From Chthonomonas sp. UBA2362 (GTDB lineage Bacteria; Armatimonadota; Fimbriimonadia; Fimbriimonadales; Fimbriimonadaceae): 64,000 nt of DNA. Location of the stretch: the NCBI GenBank assembly GCA_002344135.1, contig DDTO01000002.1, forward strand, positions 174,794 through 238,793, read 5' to 3'. The notes under the pieces are model-generated. The model was given only the letters and a program-made list of their open reading frames with translations, had not been told where the DNA came from and did not search any database. Each line of letters begins with the position of its first letter. Position 1 is the first letter of the stretch. Shown piece by piece: positions 8,887 through 18,160 of this stretch. The position numbers and the translations under genes were made by a program.

Positions 8887-9744
8887 ATGGACGACGTCCT
8901 CGCCGCCCTCGAGGAGTGGGAACGACAAGGCCGGCGGTTCGCCGTCGGAGTGCTGATCGAGGTCGAGGGATCGAGCCCGCGTGAGGTCGGTGCGATCCTC
9001 GGCGTCCGTGAGGACGGCCTCACGGTCGGCTCCGTCAGCGGCGGATGCGTCGAAGCGGTAGTGGTGCGAGAAGCCCTCGGGCTGCTCGGGGGTGAACCGC
9101 CGCGCGTGCTTGAGTTCGGGCCCGATGATCCGTCCGATCCCTTTGAAGTCGGTTTGACCTGTGGCGGGCGCATCCGCGTCTTGGTCACGACGTGGCCCGG
9201 GTCGGTTGAGGAGGCTCGTTCAAGGGAGCGGCTGACCTGGCCGCTCCCGGGGGGTGGCGCCTTCGAGCAAAAGTGGACGCGACCTCGGCTCGTGATCGTC
9301 GGGGCGGTTCACATTGCCGTCGAACTGGTCCCGCTGGCGCGTTCGCTCGGCTTCGAGACCATCGTCATCGACCCGCGCTGCGCCTTTGCCGACCCGGCGC
9401 GGTTTCCTGTTTTGCCAGACCGGCTCCTGACCGAGTGGCCTGCGGTCTTCCTGCCGAGCCTCGGGTCTGCTGAAGAGCTGTTCGGCGTAGCCCTGACCCA
9501 CGATCCCAAAATCGACGATCCCGCGCTCGTCCACTTTCTGAAGAGTGGCGCGCGATACGTCGGCGCGCTCGGAGGGAAGGCGAGCCGAGAAGCCCGGATC
9601 GACCGCTTCCGGCAGGCCGGCGTTTCGGATGAGAGTCTCCCCCGGCTGCGGATGCCGGTTGGACTCCCGATCGGAGCACGGACCCCCCAAGAGATCGCCC
9701 TGAGCATCATGGCCGAGATCGTCGAGGCCCGCCGTGGAGGCTAG
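8887..9744 (+). CDS. xdhC: XdhC-family molybdenum cofactor maturation protein
   Basis: 285 residues, starting 0 nt after the stop of the large subunit. XdhC/CoxI proteins bind molybdenum cofactor, protect or sulfurate it, and insert it into hydroxylases. The N-terminal XdhC/CoxI domain has VEGSSPREVGA and GSVSGGCVE, the conserved glycine/cysteine loop. The C-terminal Rossmann-like domain has the LVIVGAVHIA dinucleotide loop and ends with GLPIGARTPQEIALSIMAEI, the family signature. It overlaps the next gene by 11 nt, which suggests coupled translation. Confidence 0.92.
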   Translation: MDDVLAALEEWERQGRRFAVGVLIEVEGSSPREVGAILGVREDGLTVGSVSGGCVEAVVVREALGLLGGEPPRVLEFGPDDPSDPFEVGLTCGGRIRVLVTTWPGSVEEARSRERLTWPLPGGGAFEQKWTRPRLVIVGAVHIAVELVPLARSLGFETIVIDPRCAFADPARFPVLPDRLLTEWPAVFLPSLGSAEELFGVALTHDPKIDDPALVHFLKSGARYVGALGGKASREARIDRFRQAGVSDESLPRLRMPVGLPIGARTPQEIALSIMAEIVEARRGG

Positions 9745-10285
9745 CGAGGTCTCGGCGATCGTCCTCGCCGCAGGGCGTGGCTCACGCATGGGGGGTGGGA
9801 AGATGCTCCGGACCTTCGAGGGTCGCCCGCTCGTTATGCATGCGCTCGAGCCCCTCCTCGCGCTCGGTTTGGGCGAGATCGTCGTCGTCACTGGCTTCGA
9901 CGCGGACGCCGTCGAGGCGGTTCTGCCGTCGGGAGTCGAAGCAGTTCGCTGCATGGCGTTCGAGTCCGGGATGGGAGTCTCGCTGGCGACGGGGGTGAGG
10001 GCCTGCCGCCCGGATGCCACGGCGTTCTTGGTCGTCCTCGGCGACATGCCTCGGGTGCCGTGTAGCCACTACTGCGCGCTTCTCTCGGAGGGAAGCGAGA
10101 TCGTCGCGACGCGCTCAGTCGACTACGCAGGTCCTCCAACCCTCATACCGGCGCGATTGCGGAGCGACCTGGAGGCCCTCGAAGGTGATCGGGGTGCAAA
10201 GTCGCTGTTTGGCGATGGCGTCCGGTTCGTTTCGGCCGATCCCGACTGGGTGCAGGACTTCAATCACGCGATCGAGAGCCCCTAG
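9734..10285 (+). CDS. MocA-like molybdopterin nucleotidyltransferase
   Basis: 183 residues; the GTG start at 9734 lies inside xdhC. The nucleotide-binding motif LAAGRGSRMGGGK near the N-terminus and VVLGDMPRV (metal-binding aspartate) define the MobA/MocA GT-A-like fold. Beside xdhC and IorAB-type genes the most likely job is adding CMP to molybdopterin (MocA), since xanthine-oxidase-family enzymes commonly use the cytosine dinucleotide form. GTP specificity (MobA) cannot be excluded from sequence alone. It is the last gene of the molybdenum hydroxylase operon. Confidence 0.87.
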   Translation: MEASEVSAIVLAAGRGSRMGGGKMLRTFEGRPLVMHALEPLLALGLGEIVVVTGFDADAVEAVLPSGVEAVRCMAFESGMGVSLATGVRACRPDATAFLVVLGDMPRVPCSHYCALLSEGSEIVATRSVDYAGPPTLIPARLRSDLEALEGDRGAKSLFGDGVRFVSADPDWVQDFNHAIESP

Positions 10286-10319
10286 GCCCACCCCGGCCCC
10301 GCAGGTATCATCTTCGTAC

Positions 10320-10395
10320 CCGGACGTAGCTCAACGGATAGAGCATCAGTCTTCGGAACTGAGGGTTGGGGGTTCGAGTCCCTTCGTCCGGGCCA
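10320..10395 (+). tRNA. tRNA-Arg, anticodon TCG
   Basis: A full cloverleaf can be drawn: acceptor CCGGACG/CGTCCGG, D-arm GCTC/GAGC, anticodon stem TCAGT/ACTGA with loop CTTCGGA giving anticodon TCG (CGA codons), a 5-nt variable loop, and a T-arm with TTCGAGT loop. Discriminator G is followed by an encoded CCA. It stands alone between the MocA-like gene and a secreted protein gene. Confidence 0.95.
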
Positions 10396-10489
10396 GTTTC
10401 GTTCCTTTCGGCAAGCGTCGCCAAAAGGCCGCAGAAGCCGCGGTGGGGCCCGCGCAATCCTTGAGCGCTCGATCGTCATAATCGGCAAT

Positions 10490-13366
10490 GTGAGACGCAT
10501 TGCGATCGGCTTGCTGCTCCTCGCCGCCGTCGTTGGCCGGCCCCAGTTTCTCTTGGTCCCCCAGGGAGAACGGGCCGGGAGCGTGACCCCCAAGGCCCTC
10601 AAGGCCGAGATGCACGCCTACGGGGCCTACGCAACAGCCCGCCTCGAGCTCACTTTTGCGACCGACCCGAACTGGAGTCGGGAAGTCGATTTCATGATGC
10701 GGCTGCCCGACAGCACCGAGGCCACAGGCTTCGCGTATTGGTTCGAGGACGAATACGTCGTCGCCAAGACTGTCGAGAAAGCCCGCGCCGCCCAGATCTA
10801 CGATTTCATCACTTCGCGCCAGCGGGACCCGGCACTCGTCGAGATGGTGGGGCGGAGACAATTTCGCGTCCGCATTGCGCCGATCGATCCAGAAAAGGAC
10901 CTTCGTGTCGAGATCAAACTTGTGATCACGCAATCGCGAGGCGCCCTCGCCTTGCCGCTGACCGCTCTCTTCTCACGCCCCCTCGAATCGGCCGAACTGA
11001 CTCTGACCGCGCCTCTAGGGTGGAAGGAGAATTGGGGTCGCCCCGCCGACGAGGTCGATGGCCGCTCGGTCTATCGCTTCGAATCGAAGCCGTGGTCCGC
11101 ACGCTCTGACTGGCGGGTTTCGCCTTCGGCCAACCCGGTGACGGTTTCGACGGGTCGCCCTCAGGAGGGAGAGGGAACCATCCTCGTTTCCTACACAGCG
11201 CCGCGCGACATGAAGAACCTCCGACTCGATGCTCCGGCGGGGACGCTGAGCAGCGTGTATCCGAAGAGCGTGGCGAGTCTCCGAGCGGGCGAGACCGTCA
11301 CGTTCGCCGCCCGCATCGCCGCTGGCGCGCCCGGACAACTGGCCCTTGCGATCGGAGGCACGCGCTGGGTCCAGACGTTGCCCCGTGTGCCGTTCGCCGA
11401 CCGAGCCGCGGTGGTCGCTTGGGGCGCCCGGCATGTCGCCGCCTTAAGAGATCCGGTGCAGATCCGCCGCTGGGGGATGTGGCTCGGCATCCCGACGAAG
11501 GAAACGAGTTGGCTGGCGGTCCCAAAGGCCGAAATGCAGGCCCTTCGGGAAGCCAGGTTCGCCGTCGCGATGCGCGAGTATTGGTTGCTTGCTTCGAAGT
11601 ACGGCAAGAACTCGGCTCAGACGAGAACGGCACTCGCGAACTCGCGAACCCTCATGCGTGAGGCATTCCCGAACAGCCCCGATCGCGATTTCGAATGGCG
11701 CCTCGCGGACAGCCGCTGGGAAGCCACCGATGCGCTGGTTCAGCAATACGCCGCCGCCGTCGCCGCCTTCGGCGCGGGGAGCGCGCGGGCCAAGCAATTC
11801 GCCAGCGGGTATCGAAGAATCGCCGATCCGGAAGACGACGTACGGCGTTCTCTCGCCGATTCGCTCAATTCGGCCCTCCACAATCGCCTGTACGACCTAG
11901 TCGGCACCGACGATCCGCTGACCGAGACGCAAGCCAAAGCAACGCGATCCGAGATCGATCGGCTCTGGGACGCCCTCGATGCTCGCGTGCGGAAGGACAT
12001 CGGCGTTCCGAGTCCGGTTTGGGAAGGCTTGGAGATCGCCGAAGGCCTGCGGCTCGGGGTTGGGGTAGAGAACACCCCCGCCAACCGCCTCGCTGCCCGT
12101 CGATCGGTCGCCGTTGCGCCGATGTTCGGCAACGTGTCTCGCTTGAGGCGAGAGGCCCGGGCGTCCTTGGCTTCGGGAGACTTTTATGCCCTCGCCGAGT
12201 CGTGGTTCTACGCGAACGGCAAACTGAAGACACCGACCCCTCTGGACGAACGCTTGAAGCAACTGGACCAGCGCCTTTCTCGCTACGGTTTGGAACCGAA
12301 AGCAGCCGCTCGTCAGATCGAGGCGATCGTTGGCACTCCGCCGATGCGACCTCATCCAGCGGTCGACGACCCGACCCAGCGACTCCTCACGGAAGATCAG
12401 GTGCGCTTCATCGGATACTATCACCTCGACCGCGCGCGAATCCTGGAGACGCTATACGGCTACCAGTTTCACCGGGCGTGGGCGAGCCGCTATGGCCTGG
12501 AGGCTTCCACACGGCGTGATCCCGCCGAATTGGCGAAGGCCACCGTCCTCTTGGAAGGCTGGGCCCGCGCGCTCGGCAAGCCGATCCCTGCGTCCGGAAC
12601 TCCCCCTTCCCGGAGCTACTCTTGGCAGGGCGCCCGCGACGAATACGTCATCGCTTTGCGAGCGCACGGGCCTGACCACTCGGTCACCAAGGACGCTCGT
12701 CGTCGCATGGAGGCCGAGGACGCGCGAGCGGGCCGCCGGGGCCGCGTACAGTACCGGGCGGACGTCCTCCGCACCGAAATCGAGATCGACGGCCTATCTT
12801 GGCGTCAGCTGACGCCGGAAGAGTCCAATCGACGCGAAGAACTGGAGCGACGACGCAACGAACTCTTTGCACGCATGGGAGATCCGCTACTCGTGGTCGA
12901 TGCTCCGAAGGACGCCCGGGTCAGCGCGCTACTCCCCGACGGTCGGCTCGTTCCTCTGACGTGGAATACCCAAGCCCTTCGGTGGGAGCATCGGTTCGAC
13001 TTGCCGCCCGGCTCGCGAGAAGGCACGGTGGTGATTCCTGTTTGGATCGTTCTGGCAAGCGGCGTCGCCGAACAGCGCGACGTGCGCGTTCACATCGACC
13101 AGACTCCGCCCGGGCTAGCGGTGACCTGGACGCCAATCCCAGGCGGTTGGAGAATCGAGGTCCTCACTGAAACGGGGGTCGCCCGGGTAAACGTCGCGCT
13201 TCCCGACGGACGCCGTGTAGTGCTTGCGCGAGTCGGCGCGAGCGGCGGCCGAACCACTTGGCGGGCCGACGTTTCGGGTCCGATCGTCGGCGAAGCCATC
13301 GTGGTCGCGACCGATGCTGCCCACAACCGCACGGAGGTGCGCAAGTCGTTCTCCCCCTTGCCCTGA
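10490..13366 (+). CDS. Secreted VIT-domain protein
   Basis: 958 residues with a signal peptide (MRRIAIGLLLLAAVVG, GTG start). Residues about 30-150 form a VIT domain (vault/inter-alpha-trypsin type): the segment YGAYATARLELTF is followed by strands around FEDEYVVAKTVEKARA. VIT domains usually precede a von Willebrand A domain, but no MIDAS motif (DxSxS) is seen here. The middle (about 320-780) is alpha-helical and rich in charged residues, and the last 150 residues look like beta-sandwich strands. The function is unknown; extracellular or periplasmic location is inferred. The next secreted protein gene overlaps its 3' end, so the two are probably made together. Confidence 0.75.
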   Translation: MRRIAIGLLLLAAVVGRPQFLLVPQGERAGSVTPKALKAEMHAYGAYATARLELTFATDPNWSREVDFMMRLPDSTEATGFAYWFEDEYVVAKTVEKARAAQIYDFITSRQRDPALVEMVGRRQFRVRIAPIDPEKDLRVEIKLVITQSRGALALPLTALFSRPLESAELTLTAPLGWKENWGRPADEVDGRSVYRFESKPWSARSDWRVSPSANPVTVSTGRPQEGEGTILVSYTAPRDMKNLRLDAPAGTLSSVYPKSVASLRAGETVTFAARIAAGAPGQLALAIGGTRWVQTLPRVPFADRAAVVAWGARHVAALRDPVQIRRWGMWLGIPTKETSWLAVPKAEMQALREARFAVAMREYWLLASKYGKNSAQTRTALANSRTLMREAFPNSPDRDFEWRLADSRWEATDALVQQYAAAVAAFGAGSARAKQFASGYRRIADPEDDVRRSLADSLNSALHNRLYDLVGTDDPLTETQAKATRSEIDRLWDALDARVRKDIGVPSPVWEGLEIAEGLRLGVGVENTPANRLAARRSVAVAPMFGNVSRLRREARASLASGDFYALAESWFYANGKLKTPTPLDERLKQLDQRLSRYGLEPKAAARQIEAIVGTPPMRPHPAVDDPTQRLLTEDQVRFIGYYHLDRARILETLYGYQFHRAWASRYGLEASTRRDPAELAKATVLLEGWARALGKPIPASGTPPSRSYSWQGARDEYVIALRAHGPDHSVTKDARRRMEAEDARAGRRGRVQYRADVLRTEIEIDGLSWRQLTPEESNRREELERRRNELFARMGDPLLVVDAPKDARVSALLPDGRLVPLTWNTQALRWEHRFDLPPGSREGTVVIPVWIVLASGVAEQRDVRVHIDQTPPGLAVTWTPIPGGWRIEVLTETGVARVNVALPDGRRVVLARVGASGGRTTWRADVSGPIVGEAIVVATDAAHNRTEVRKSFSPLP

Positions 13367-14745
13367 TCCTTGCCGCCGGATCGCGCGAGATTGTCGTTCA
13401 CGCCAACCACCGGTGCGTGACTGATCTCGCGGTCGACGCCGGCGGGTCGATCTGGGCGGGCACTTCGGGTGGCCTGCTCCAGTGGCAAGGAGACGATGTC
13501 CGGCTCTGGACCCGCGCCGACGGCGTTCCCGGACTTCGGATTCGGCGCGTGGATTTGGACTCCGACGGGGTTACCGTGCTCGCAGACGGCGCCGCGCTCC
13601 TCCGGGGCGGCCGGTTCGTCGCTGCGCATAATGAGCTTGCGGGGCGAGCCATCGCCTCGATTGCCGGCCTGCCCGGAAGGCCGATCGGCCAGACGAGGCT
13701 GGGCAAGGAGACGGTCTACGCGGTGCCGCTGTCCGGTCTTTGGGTCATCCGAAAGGGTAAGCCGGTTGCGATCGGCAACCCTCTACCCACGACGGCCTTG
13801 ACCGCGGTGGCTCTCGATCGCAGCGGAGAACTCCTGGTGGGAACCGCCGATCGGGGAGTCTGGCGTCGCCGGGAAGGGCGCTGGGTTCCCTTGCCGCTAC
13901 CCAAGTCCGGTCTGACGGGAGTCGACGCGACGGCGCTCTTACAGTTGGGAAAGGACCTCTGGATTGCGCCGAGGGAGGGAGCCGCCTATCGGTTGGGCCG
14001 TCCGGACTCTCCTTCCGCCGGTGCGCCGTGGCGATCGAGCGTTCATTGGAATGGAGTGAACCTCGTTCGAAAGGCCGATGGTCGGCTCGTGAGCGTGGAT
14101 TCGAATGGACGCGAGGGGCCGTCCGGCTTGGTGCTTCCGCGGGTGAATGCGAACTCGATCGCCGTCCACGGTGACCGTCTCTTCGTTGCCCAGCATGGCG
14201 GATGGAGCGAGTTCAACGCCAACGGTGAAATCACCCACCGCTTCGACGTCCCCGCGCTAGCGGGCATGCCGACGACGGTCGTTTTCGCCGATGCGTCCCG
14301 TATTCTCATCGGCACGCAGAGCAACGGGCTGATCGAGGTCGATCGAAACTTGGGAGTCGTGCGACATATCCACGAAGCCCACGGCCTGACCGATGACTGG
14401 ATCACTGCGATCGCCGCCGACGGCGCAGGCGGCTATCTGCTCGGCACGTTCGTGGGCGGGCTCCTGCGCTGGGACGGTGCGCGCGCCGTACACGTCGGCC
14501 TCGAAGGAGCCTGCATCATTCGACTTCTTGCCGACGGCGAACAGGTGTGGGTCGGCTCGCTGCAGGGCCTGCGCCTGTGGCGCGAGGGTCGGCTGGAGAC
14601 TCCCGCTTGGGTCGCTCAGATCGAGCCGGACGTTTCGGACTTGGCGGTCAACGCGTCAGGGCTTTGGGTCGCGGCAGGTGGAGCACTGTTCGAGTGCAAG
14701 AGCCTTCGTCCGGATTCCTCTTCCGCGCCAGGCGATGAGCGCTAG
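13258..14745 (+). CDS. Secreted beta-propeller protein (Reg_prop-like repeats)
   Basis: Up to 495 residues. Repeats such as DLAVDAGGSIWAGTSGG, AVALDRSGELLVGT, AIAADGAGGYLLGT and DLAVNASGLWVAAGG are the two-component-regulator propeller (Reg_prop) blade pattern, here with no membrane segment or kinase domain. The start is doubtful. The only standard in-frame start before the hydrophobic leader (VVLPLALILAAGS) is TTG at 13258, which gives a long arginine-rich N-region and a 109-nt overlap with the VIT gene; GTG codons further in would drop the leader. The strong signal-like stretch suggests export. The function is unknown; it may bind or sense extracellular ligands together with the VIT protein. 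Confidence 0.7.
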   Translation: MAGRRFGSDRRRSHRGRDRCCPQPHGGAQVVLPLALILAAGSREIVVHANHRCVTDLAVDAGGSIWAGTSGGLLQWQGDDVRLWTRADGVPGLRIRRVDLDSDGVTVLADGAALLRGGRFVAAHNELAGRAIASIAGLPGRPIGQTRLGKETVYAVPLSGLWVIRKGKPVAIGNPLPTTALTAVALDRSGELLVGTADRGVWRRREGRWVPLPLPKSGLTGVDATALLQLGKDLWIAPREGAAYRLGRPDSPSAGAPWRSSVHWNGVNLVRKADGRLVSVDSNGREGPSGLVLPRVNANSIAVHGDRLFVAQHGGWSEFNANGEITHRFDVPALAGMPTTVVFADASRILIGTQSNGLIEVDRNLGVVRHIHEAHGLTDDWITAIAADGAGGYLLGTFVGGLLRWDGARAVHVGLEGACIIRLLADGEQVWVGSLQGLRLWREGRLETPAWVAQIEPDVSDLAVNASGLWVAAGGALFECKSLRPDSSSAPGDER

Positions 14746-14794
14746 GGAGGGGACTCGGGGTCCTCGTTCGGTCGGGCACGTTCGCGCCGGAAGG

Positions 14795-14800
14795 TAATCT
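14795..14800 (+). promoter_or_regulatory. -10 box of rhaB-lut operon, leaderless arrangement
   Basis: GGTAATCT places TAATCT 6 nt before the GTG start of rhaB. Confidence 0.5.
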
Positions 14801-14806
14801 CGCCTC

Positions 14807-16096
14807 GTGAAGCGGGAGCGAGGGGCGGTGGCGGTCGATCTGGGCGCCTCTTCGGGCCGCTTCGCCGCGGGCTGGCGAGAAGAGGGCGAACTGCGGTTCG
14901 AGATCGTCGAGCAAATCTCCCATGCACCGCGATTCCATGGGGGGCGCTGGGTTTGGGACCTTGACCTCCTCCTCGGCCTCTGTCGCCGCGCGATCGACTA
15001 TGCGGGGGCGAACTTCCTTCGAGCGACGGTCGGGATCGACTCTTGGGGGGTCGATCACGGCTTCCTCGATCGCGAAGGGCGTCTGCTGGGCCCGCCGGTG
15101 TCGTACCGCGACCCCACTCACCAGCAGGCGATGAACTCGATCGAGTCCGAGCAGCCTCGTCTCTACGCTCTGACCGGAATCCAGCGGCAGCCGTTCAACA
15201 CCCTGTGCCAGCTCATCGCCCGCCGGCAAGAGCAGCCCGATTTGCCGGAGCGGGCGACGTGGCTGATCCTTCCTGACTTACTTGGTTTTCTGCTGACCGG
15301 AGAGCGGGGCTACGAACTTACGCAAGCCTCGACGACCCAGCTTCTCGGTCTCGACCGTCAGTGGTGCCCCGAGGCGTTCGAACTCGCAGGCTGGCCGATT
15401 CCCGGCGAGCAGCCGATCTCGCCCGGCGGACCGATCGGGAGGGTGGCTGACGGCGTCGAGCTCGTGCGAGTCGGAAGCCACGATACCGCGAGCGCCGTTC
15501 GCGGCATGGGCGACCTGGCCGAGGATGAAGCGTTCTTGAACGCTGGAACTTGGTCGATCGTCGGCGCGGTTCTGCCCGAGGCCGTCACCACGGCGGAGGC
15601 CGAGGCGGGGAACTGGTCGAACGAACTGGCGGTGGACGGGCGAGTGCGGTTCCTCAAGAACGTCCCTGGCTTTTACGTCGTGAACCGGCTGCACGACGAA
15701 CTGTCCCTCGCCGCCGACGTCCCCACATGGCTGGAGGCCGCTGACAACACATTCGAAGGGCGGTTCGACATCTTCGACTCGAGCCTGTACAACCCCGAAT
15801 CGATGCCTCGTGCGGTCGAGGACTTGCTAGGTTCCGCACCCACCTCCGAGGGGGCATGGGCGAGCGTCGCGCTGGGCAGCCTCGTGGATGCCCTCGCGGA
15901 TCAGGTCTACGAACTTTCGAAGTTGCTTGGTCGTCCGCTCCGGAAGTTGCGCGTCGCCGGGGGAGGCTCCCGAAGTGAGGCGTTTTGTCGGACGCTCAAG
16001 GATCGGACGGGGCTCGCGGTATCCAAAGGGCCGGCGGAGGCCACAGTGGTGGGCAACCTGCTCGCGCAGCTGGAGGGCAGTGTGATGGCGCGATGA
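14807..16096 (+). CDS. rhaB: Rhamnulokinase
   Basis: 429 residues of the FGGY sugar-kinase family. AVDLGASSGRFA is the phosphate-1 loop typical of rhamnulokinases, GIDSWGVDHGFLD and AGTWSIVGA match the sugar and ATP sites, and LRVAGGGSRSEAFC is the C-terminal adenosine motif. It phosphorylates L-rhamnulose to L-rhamnulose 1-phosphate, which an aldolase splits into DHAP and L-lactaldehyde. Its stop overlaps the ATG of lutA (ATGA), so sugar activation is tied to lactate oxidation in one operon. A GH78 alpha-L-rhamnosidase elsewhere in the window could supply the rhamnose. No isomerase or aldolase gene is present here. FGGY kinases for related deoxysugars are the main alternative. Confidence 0.88.
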   Translation: MKRERGAVAVDLGASSGRFAAGWREEGELRFEIVEQISHAPRFHGGRWVWDLDLLLGLCRRAIDYAGANFLRATVGIDSWGVDHGFLDREGRLLGPPVSYRDPTHQQAMNSIESEQPRLYALTGIQRQPFNTLCQLIARRQEQPDLPERATWLILPDLLGFLLTGERGYELTQASTTQLLGLDRQWCPEAFELAGWPIPGEQPISPGGPIGRVADGVELVRVGSHDTASAVRGMGDLAEDEAFLNAGTWSIVGAVLPEAVTTAEAEAGNWSNELAVDGRVRFLKNVPGFYVVNRLHDELSLAADVPTWLEAADNTFEGRFDIFDSSLYNPESMPRAVEDLLGSAPTSEGAWASVALGSLVDALADQVYELSKLLGRPLRKLRVAGGGSRSEAFCRTLKDRTGLAVSKGPAEATVVGNLLAQLEGSVMAR

Positions 16097-16818
16097 GCGG
16101 CGGCCGCTCGGTTCGGTTGATGATCACGTGCCTCGTCGACGCGTTCTACGGTAAAGTCGGTATCGCGACGGTTCGCGTCCTCGAAGCGGCAGGCTACGCG
16201 GTGGACTTTCCAGACGACCAGACTTGCTGCGGCCAGCCTCCCTTCAACGCGGGGGATTGGGATGCCGCGCGCAGGATCGGTCGTCACTGCGCCGGGGTCT
16301 TTGGCGCAGATGGGGGACCAGTGGTGACGCCGAGCGCTTCGTGCGCGGCGATGACTCGGGACGGCTATGCGATGCTGGAGCATCCGGAATGGCCCCGAGC
16401 GTGGGAACTGGCGGAGTTCTTGATCGACGTGGCGGGTATCCGTGGGTGGCCGCCAGAGGGTAACTCACGGATGCCGGGACGGAGGGTGGCGTTTCATCAG
16501 GCCTGCCATGGGCGGGCGATCCACCTGAAGGACAAGCCCGCGCGGCTCCTGTCCATGGTCCCCGGCTTAGAGATCGTGCCGATTGCCGACCCGGAACAGT
16601 GCTGCGGCTTCGGTGGGGCGTTCTCGGTCACGCATCCGAACATCAGCGCTCGCATCGGGCTCGAGAAGCTGCGTTCGGTCCAAGAGTCGGGCGTCGAAGA
16701 GCTCGTGAGCGGCGACATGGGCTGTCTGATGCACCTGCGCGGCCTCATCGATCGGCATTCGCTGCCGCTTCGTACCCTGCACTATGCTCAGATCCTCGCA
16801 GAGGCGCTCGATGGCTAA
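16093..16818 (+). CDS. lutA: L-lactate oxidation protein LutA (CCG-domain Fe-S protein)
   Basis: 241 residues from the ATG at 16093, in a 4-nt overlap with rhaB. Two cysteine-rich CCG-type modules are seen: DDQTCCGQP in the first half and DPEQCCGFGG in the second, each with a preceding lone cysteine/histidine motif (SASCAA, HQACHG). LutA works with LutB and LutC in the iron-sulfur L-lactate dehydrogenase complex that makes pyruvate. With rhaB upstream, it probably handles lactate derived from L-lactaldehyde. Confidence 0.92.
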   Translation: MSGGRSVRLMITCLVDAFYGKVGIATVRVLEAAGYAVDFPDDQTCCGQPPFNAGDWDAARRIGRHCAGVFGADGGPVVTPSASCAAMTRDGYAMLEHPEWPRAWELAEFLIDVAGIRGWPPEGNSRMPGRRVAFHQACHGRAIHLKDKPARLLSMVPGLEIVPIADPEQCCGFGGAFSVTHPNISARIGLEKLRSVQESGVEELVSGDMGCLMHLRGLIDRHSLPLRTLHYAQILAEALDG

Positions 16819-18160
16819 CCCACCCATGGAGGACTTCGCTCGACGGCTCCGACCCTCGACGCTCGAAGGAATCCAGTCGGCCACCGTGGGACGCGTTCGC
16901 GAGCGAGTCCGCTTGCTGCCTTTTGTTTTCGCCGACGTCGAGGCAGCTCGAACTCAGGCTGCCTCGATCAAGGACGAGGTGCTCGCAGACTTGGGAGGAA
17001 ACCTGGTCCGCTTCGAGGCGGCGTGCCTGAAGCATGGTATTCAGGTGCATTGGGCTCTCGATGCAGCCCGAGCGCGCGAGATCGTCCTCGACCTGGCGTC
17101 TCGCGCGGAAGGCCGGTTGGTGGTGAAAGCCAAGTCGATGGTGACCGAGGAGATCCACCTGAACGCCTTCTTGGAGGCAGCCGGCTTCGAGGTCGTGGAG
17201 ACCGACCTCGGAGAATATGTCGTTCAAATCGATGGCGACCACCCGAGCCACATCGTCGCGCCGATCATCCACAAGACCCGATACGAGGTCGCGCGAAGTT
17301 TCGCTCAGAAGGGGCTCGGGCCCTATACCGAGGACCCCGGCGAGCTCACCCTGCAGGCTCGGGCTCGCCTGCGGGAGAAGTTCCGCACGGCCTCGATCGG
17401 GATTAGCGGGGTGAACTTCGGCGTCGTCGAATCGGGCCGATTGGTGTTGGTCGAGAACGAGGGAAACAGCCGGCTCTCGACGACGGCGCCCAGCATCCAC
17501 ATCGCGATCATGGGCATCGAAAAGCTGATTCCGCGAGAGGCGGATCTGCCTTTGTTTCTGCGTCTGCTAGCGGGGTCTGCGACGGCCCAGCGGATGACCA
17601 CCTACGTCCATCTGATTTCGGGCCCTCGCCGCGAGGACGAATCGGACGGACCTCGCGAGGTCCACCTCGTCCTGCTGGACAACGGGCGCTCCGCGATACG
17701 GAGTGGCCCCTATCGGGACGTGCTGCGTTGTATTCGGTGTGGGGCTTGCCTCAACGTTTGCCCGGTGTACCGTCAGGCCTCGGGGCACGCGTATCGACAC
17801 CCCTACTCGGGTCCGATCGGAGCGGTCTTGACGCCTTTGTTGGAAGGTTTGGAGAAGATGGGCGACCTTGCTCGGGCGAGCACGCTTTGCGGCGCGTGCG
17901 AGGAGGTCTGCCCGGTCAAGATTCCCTTACCGCACCACCTGCTGAGGCTGCGCGACGAGGCGGCGCGGCAGGGACTCGCGCCGAAGGGGATTCCATGGAG
18001 CCGGTTTGCGTCGGTTGCTGACGAACCTCCGATGTGGCGAAGCGGATTGACGCTTCTGCCGTTGGCGTCTGGGCTGTCGGAGAAGGGTTGGAGCGAGGTG
18101 CGAGCCGCGCCGCGAAGGGAGGGTCGCCCATTCAGAAGGTGGTGGGATGAGCGATCGTGA
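16811..18160 (+). CDS. lutB: L-lactate oxidation iron-sulfur protein LutB
   Basis: 449 residues from the ATG at 16811, overlapping lutA by 8 nt. The N-terminal LUD domain (about 60-290) contains KAKSMVTEEIHLN and NEGNSRL. It is followed by two [4Fe-4S] clusters, CIRCGACLNVCPVY (about 306-319) and CGACEEVCPVKIP, and a C-terminal extension typical of LutB. It is the core electron-transfer and LUD subunit of the LutABC lactate dehydrogenase. Overlap with lutC follows. Confidence 0.94.
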   Translation: MANPPMEDFARRLRPSTLEGIQSATVGRVRERVRLLPFVFADVEAARTQAASIKDEVLADLGGNLVRFEAACLKHGIQVHWALDAARAREIVLDLASRAEGRLVVKAKSMVTEEIHLNAFLEAAGFEVVETDLGEYVVQIDGDHPSHIVAPIIHKTRYEVARSFAQKGLGPYTEDPGELTLQARARLREKFRTASIGISGVNFGVVESGRLVLVENEGNSRLSTTAPSIHIAIMGIEKLIPREADLPLFLRLLAGSATAQRMTTYVHLISGPRREDESDGPREVHLVLLDNGRSAIRSGPYRDVLRCIRCGACLNVCPVYRQASGHAYRHPYSGPIGAVLTPLLEGLEKMGDLARASTLCGACEEVCPVKIPLPHHLLRLRDEAARQGLAPKGIPWSRFASVADEPPMWRSGLTLLPLASGLSEKGWSEVRAAPRREGRPFRRWWDERS

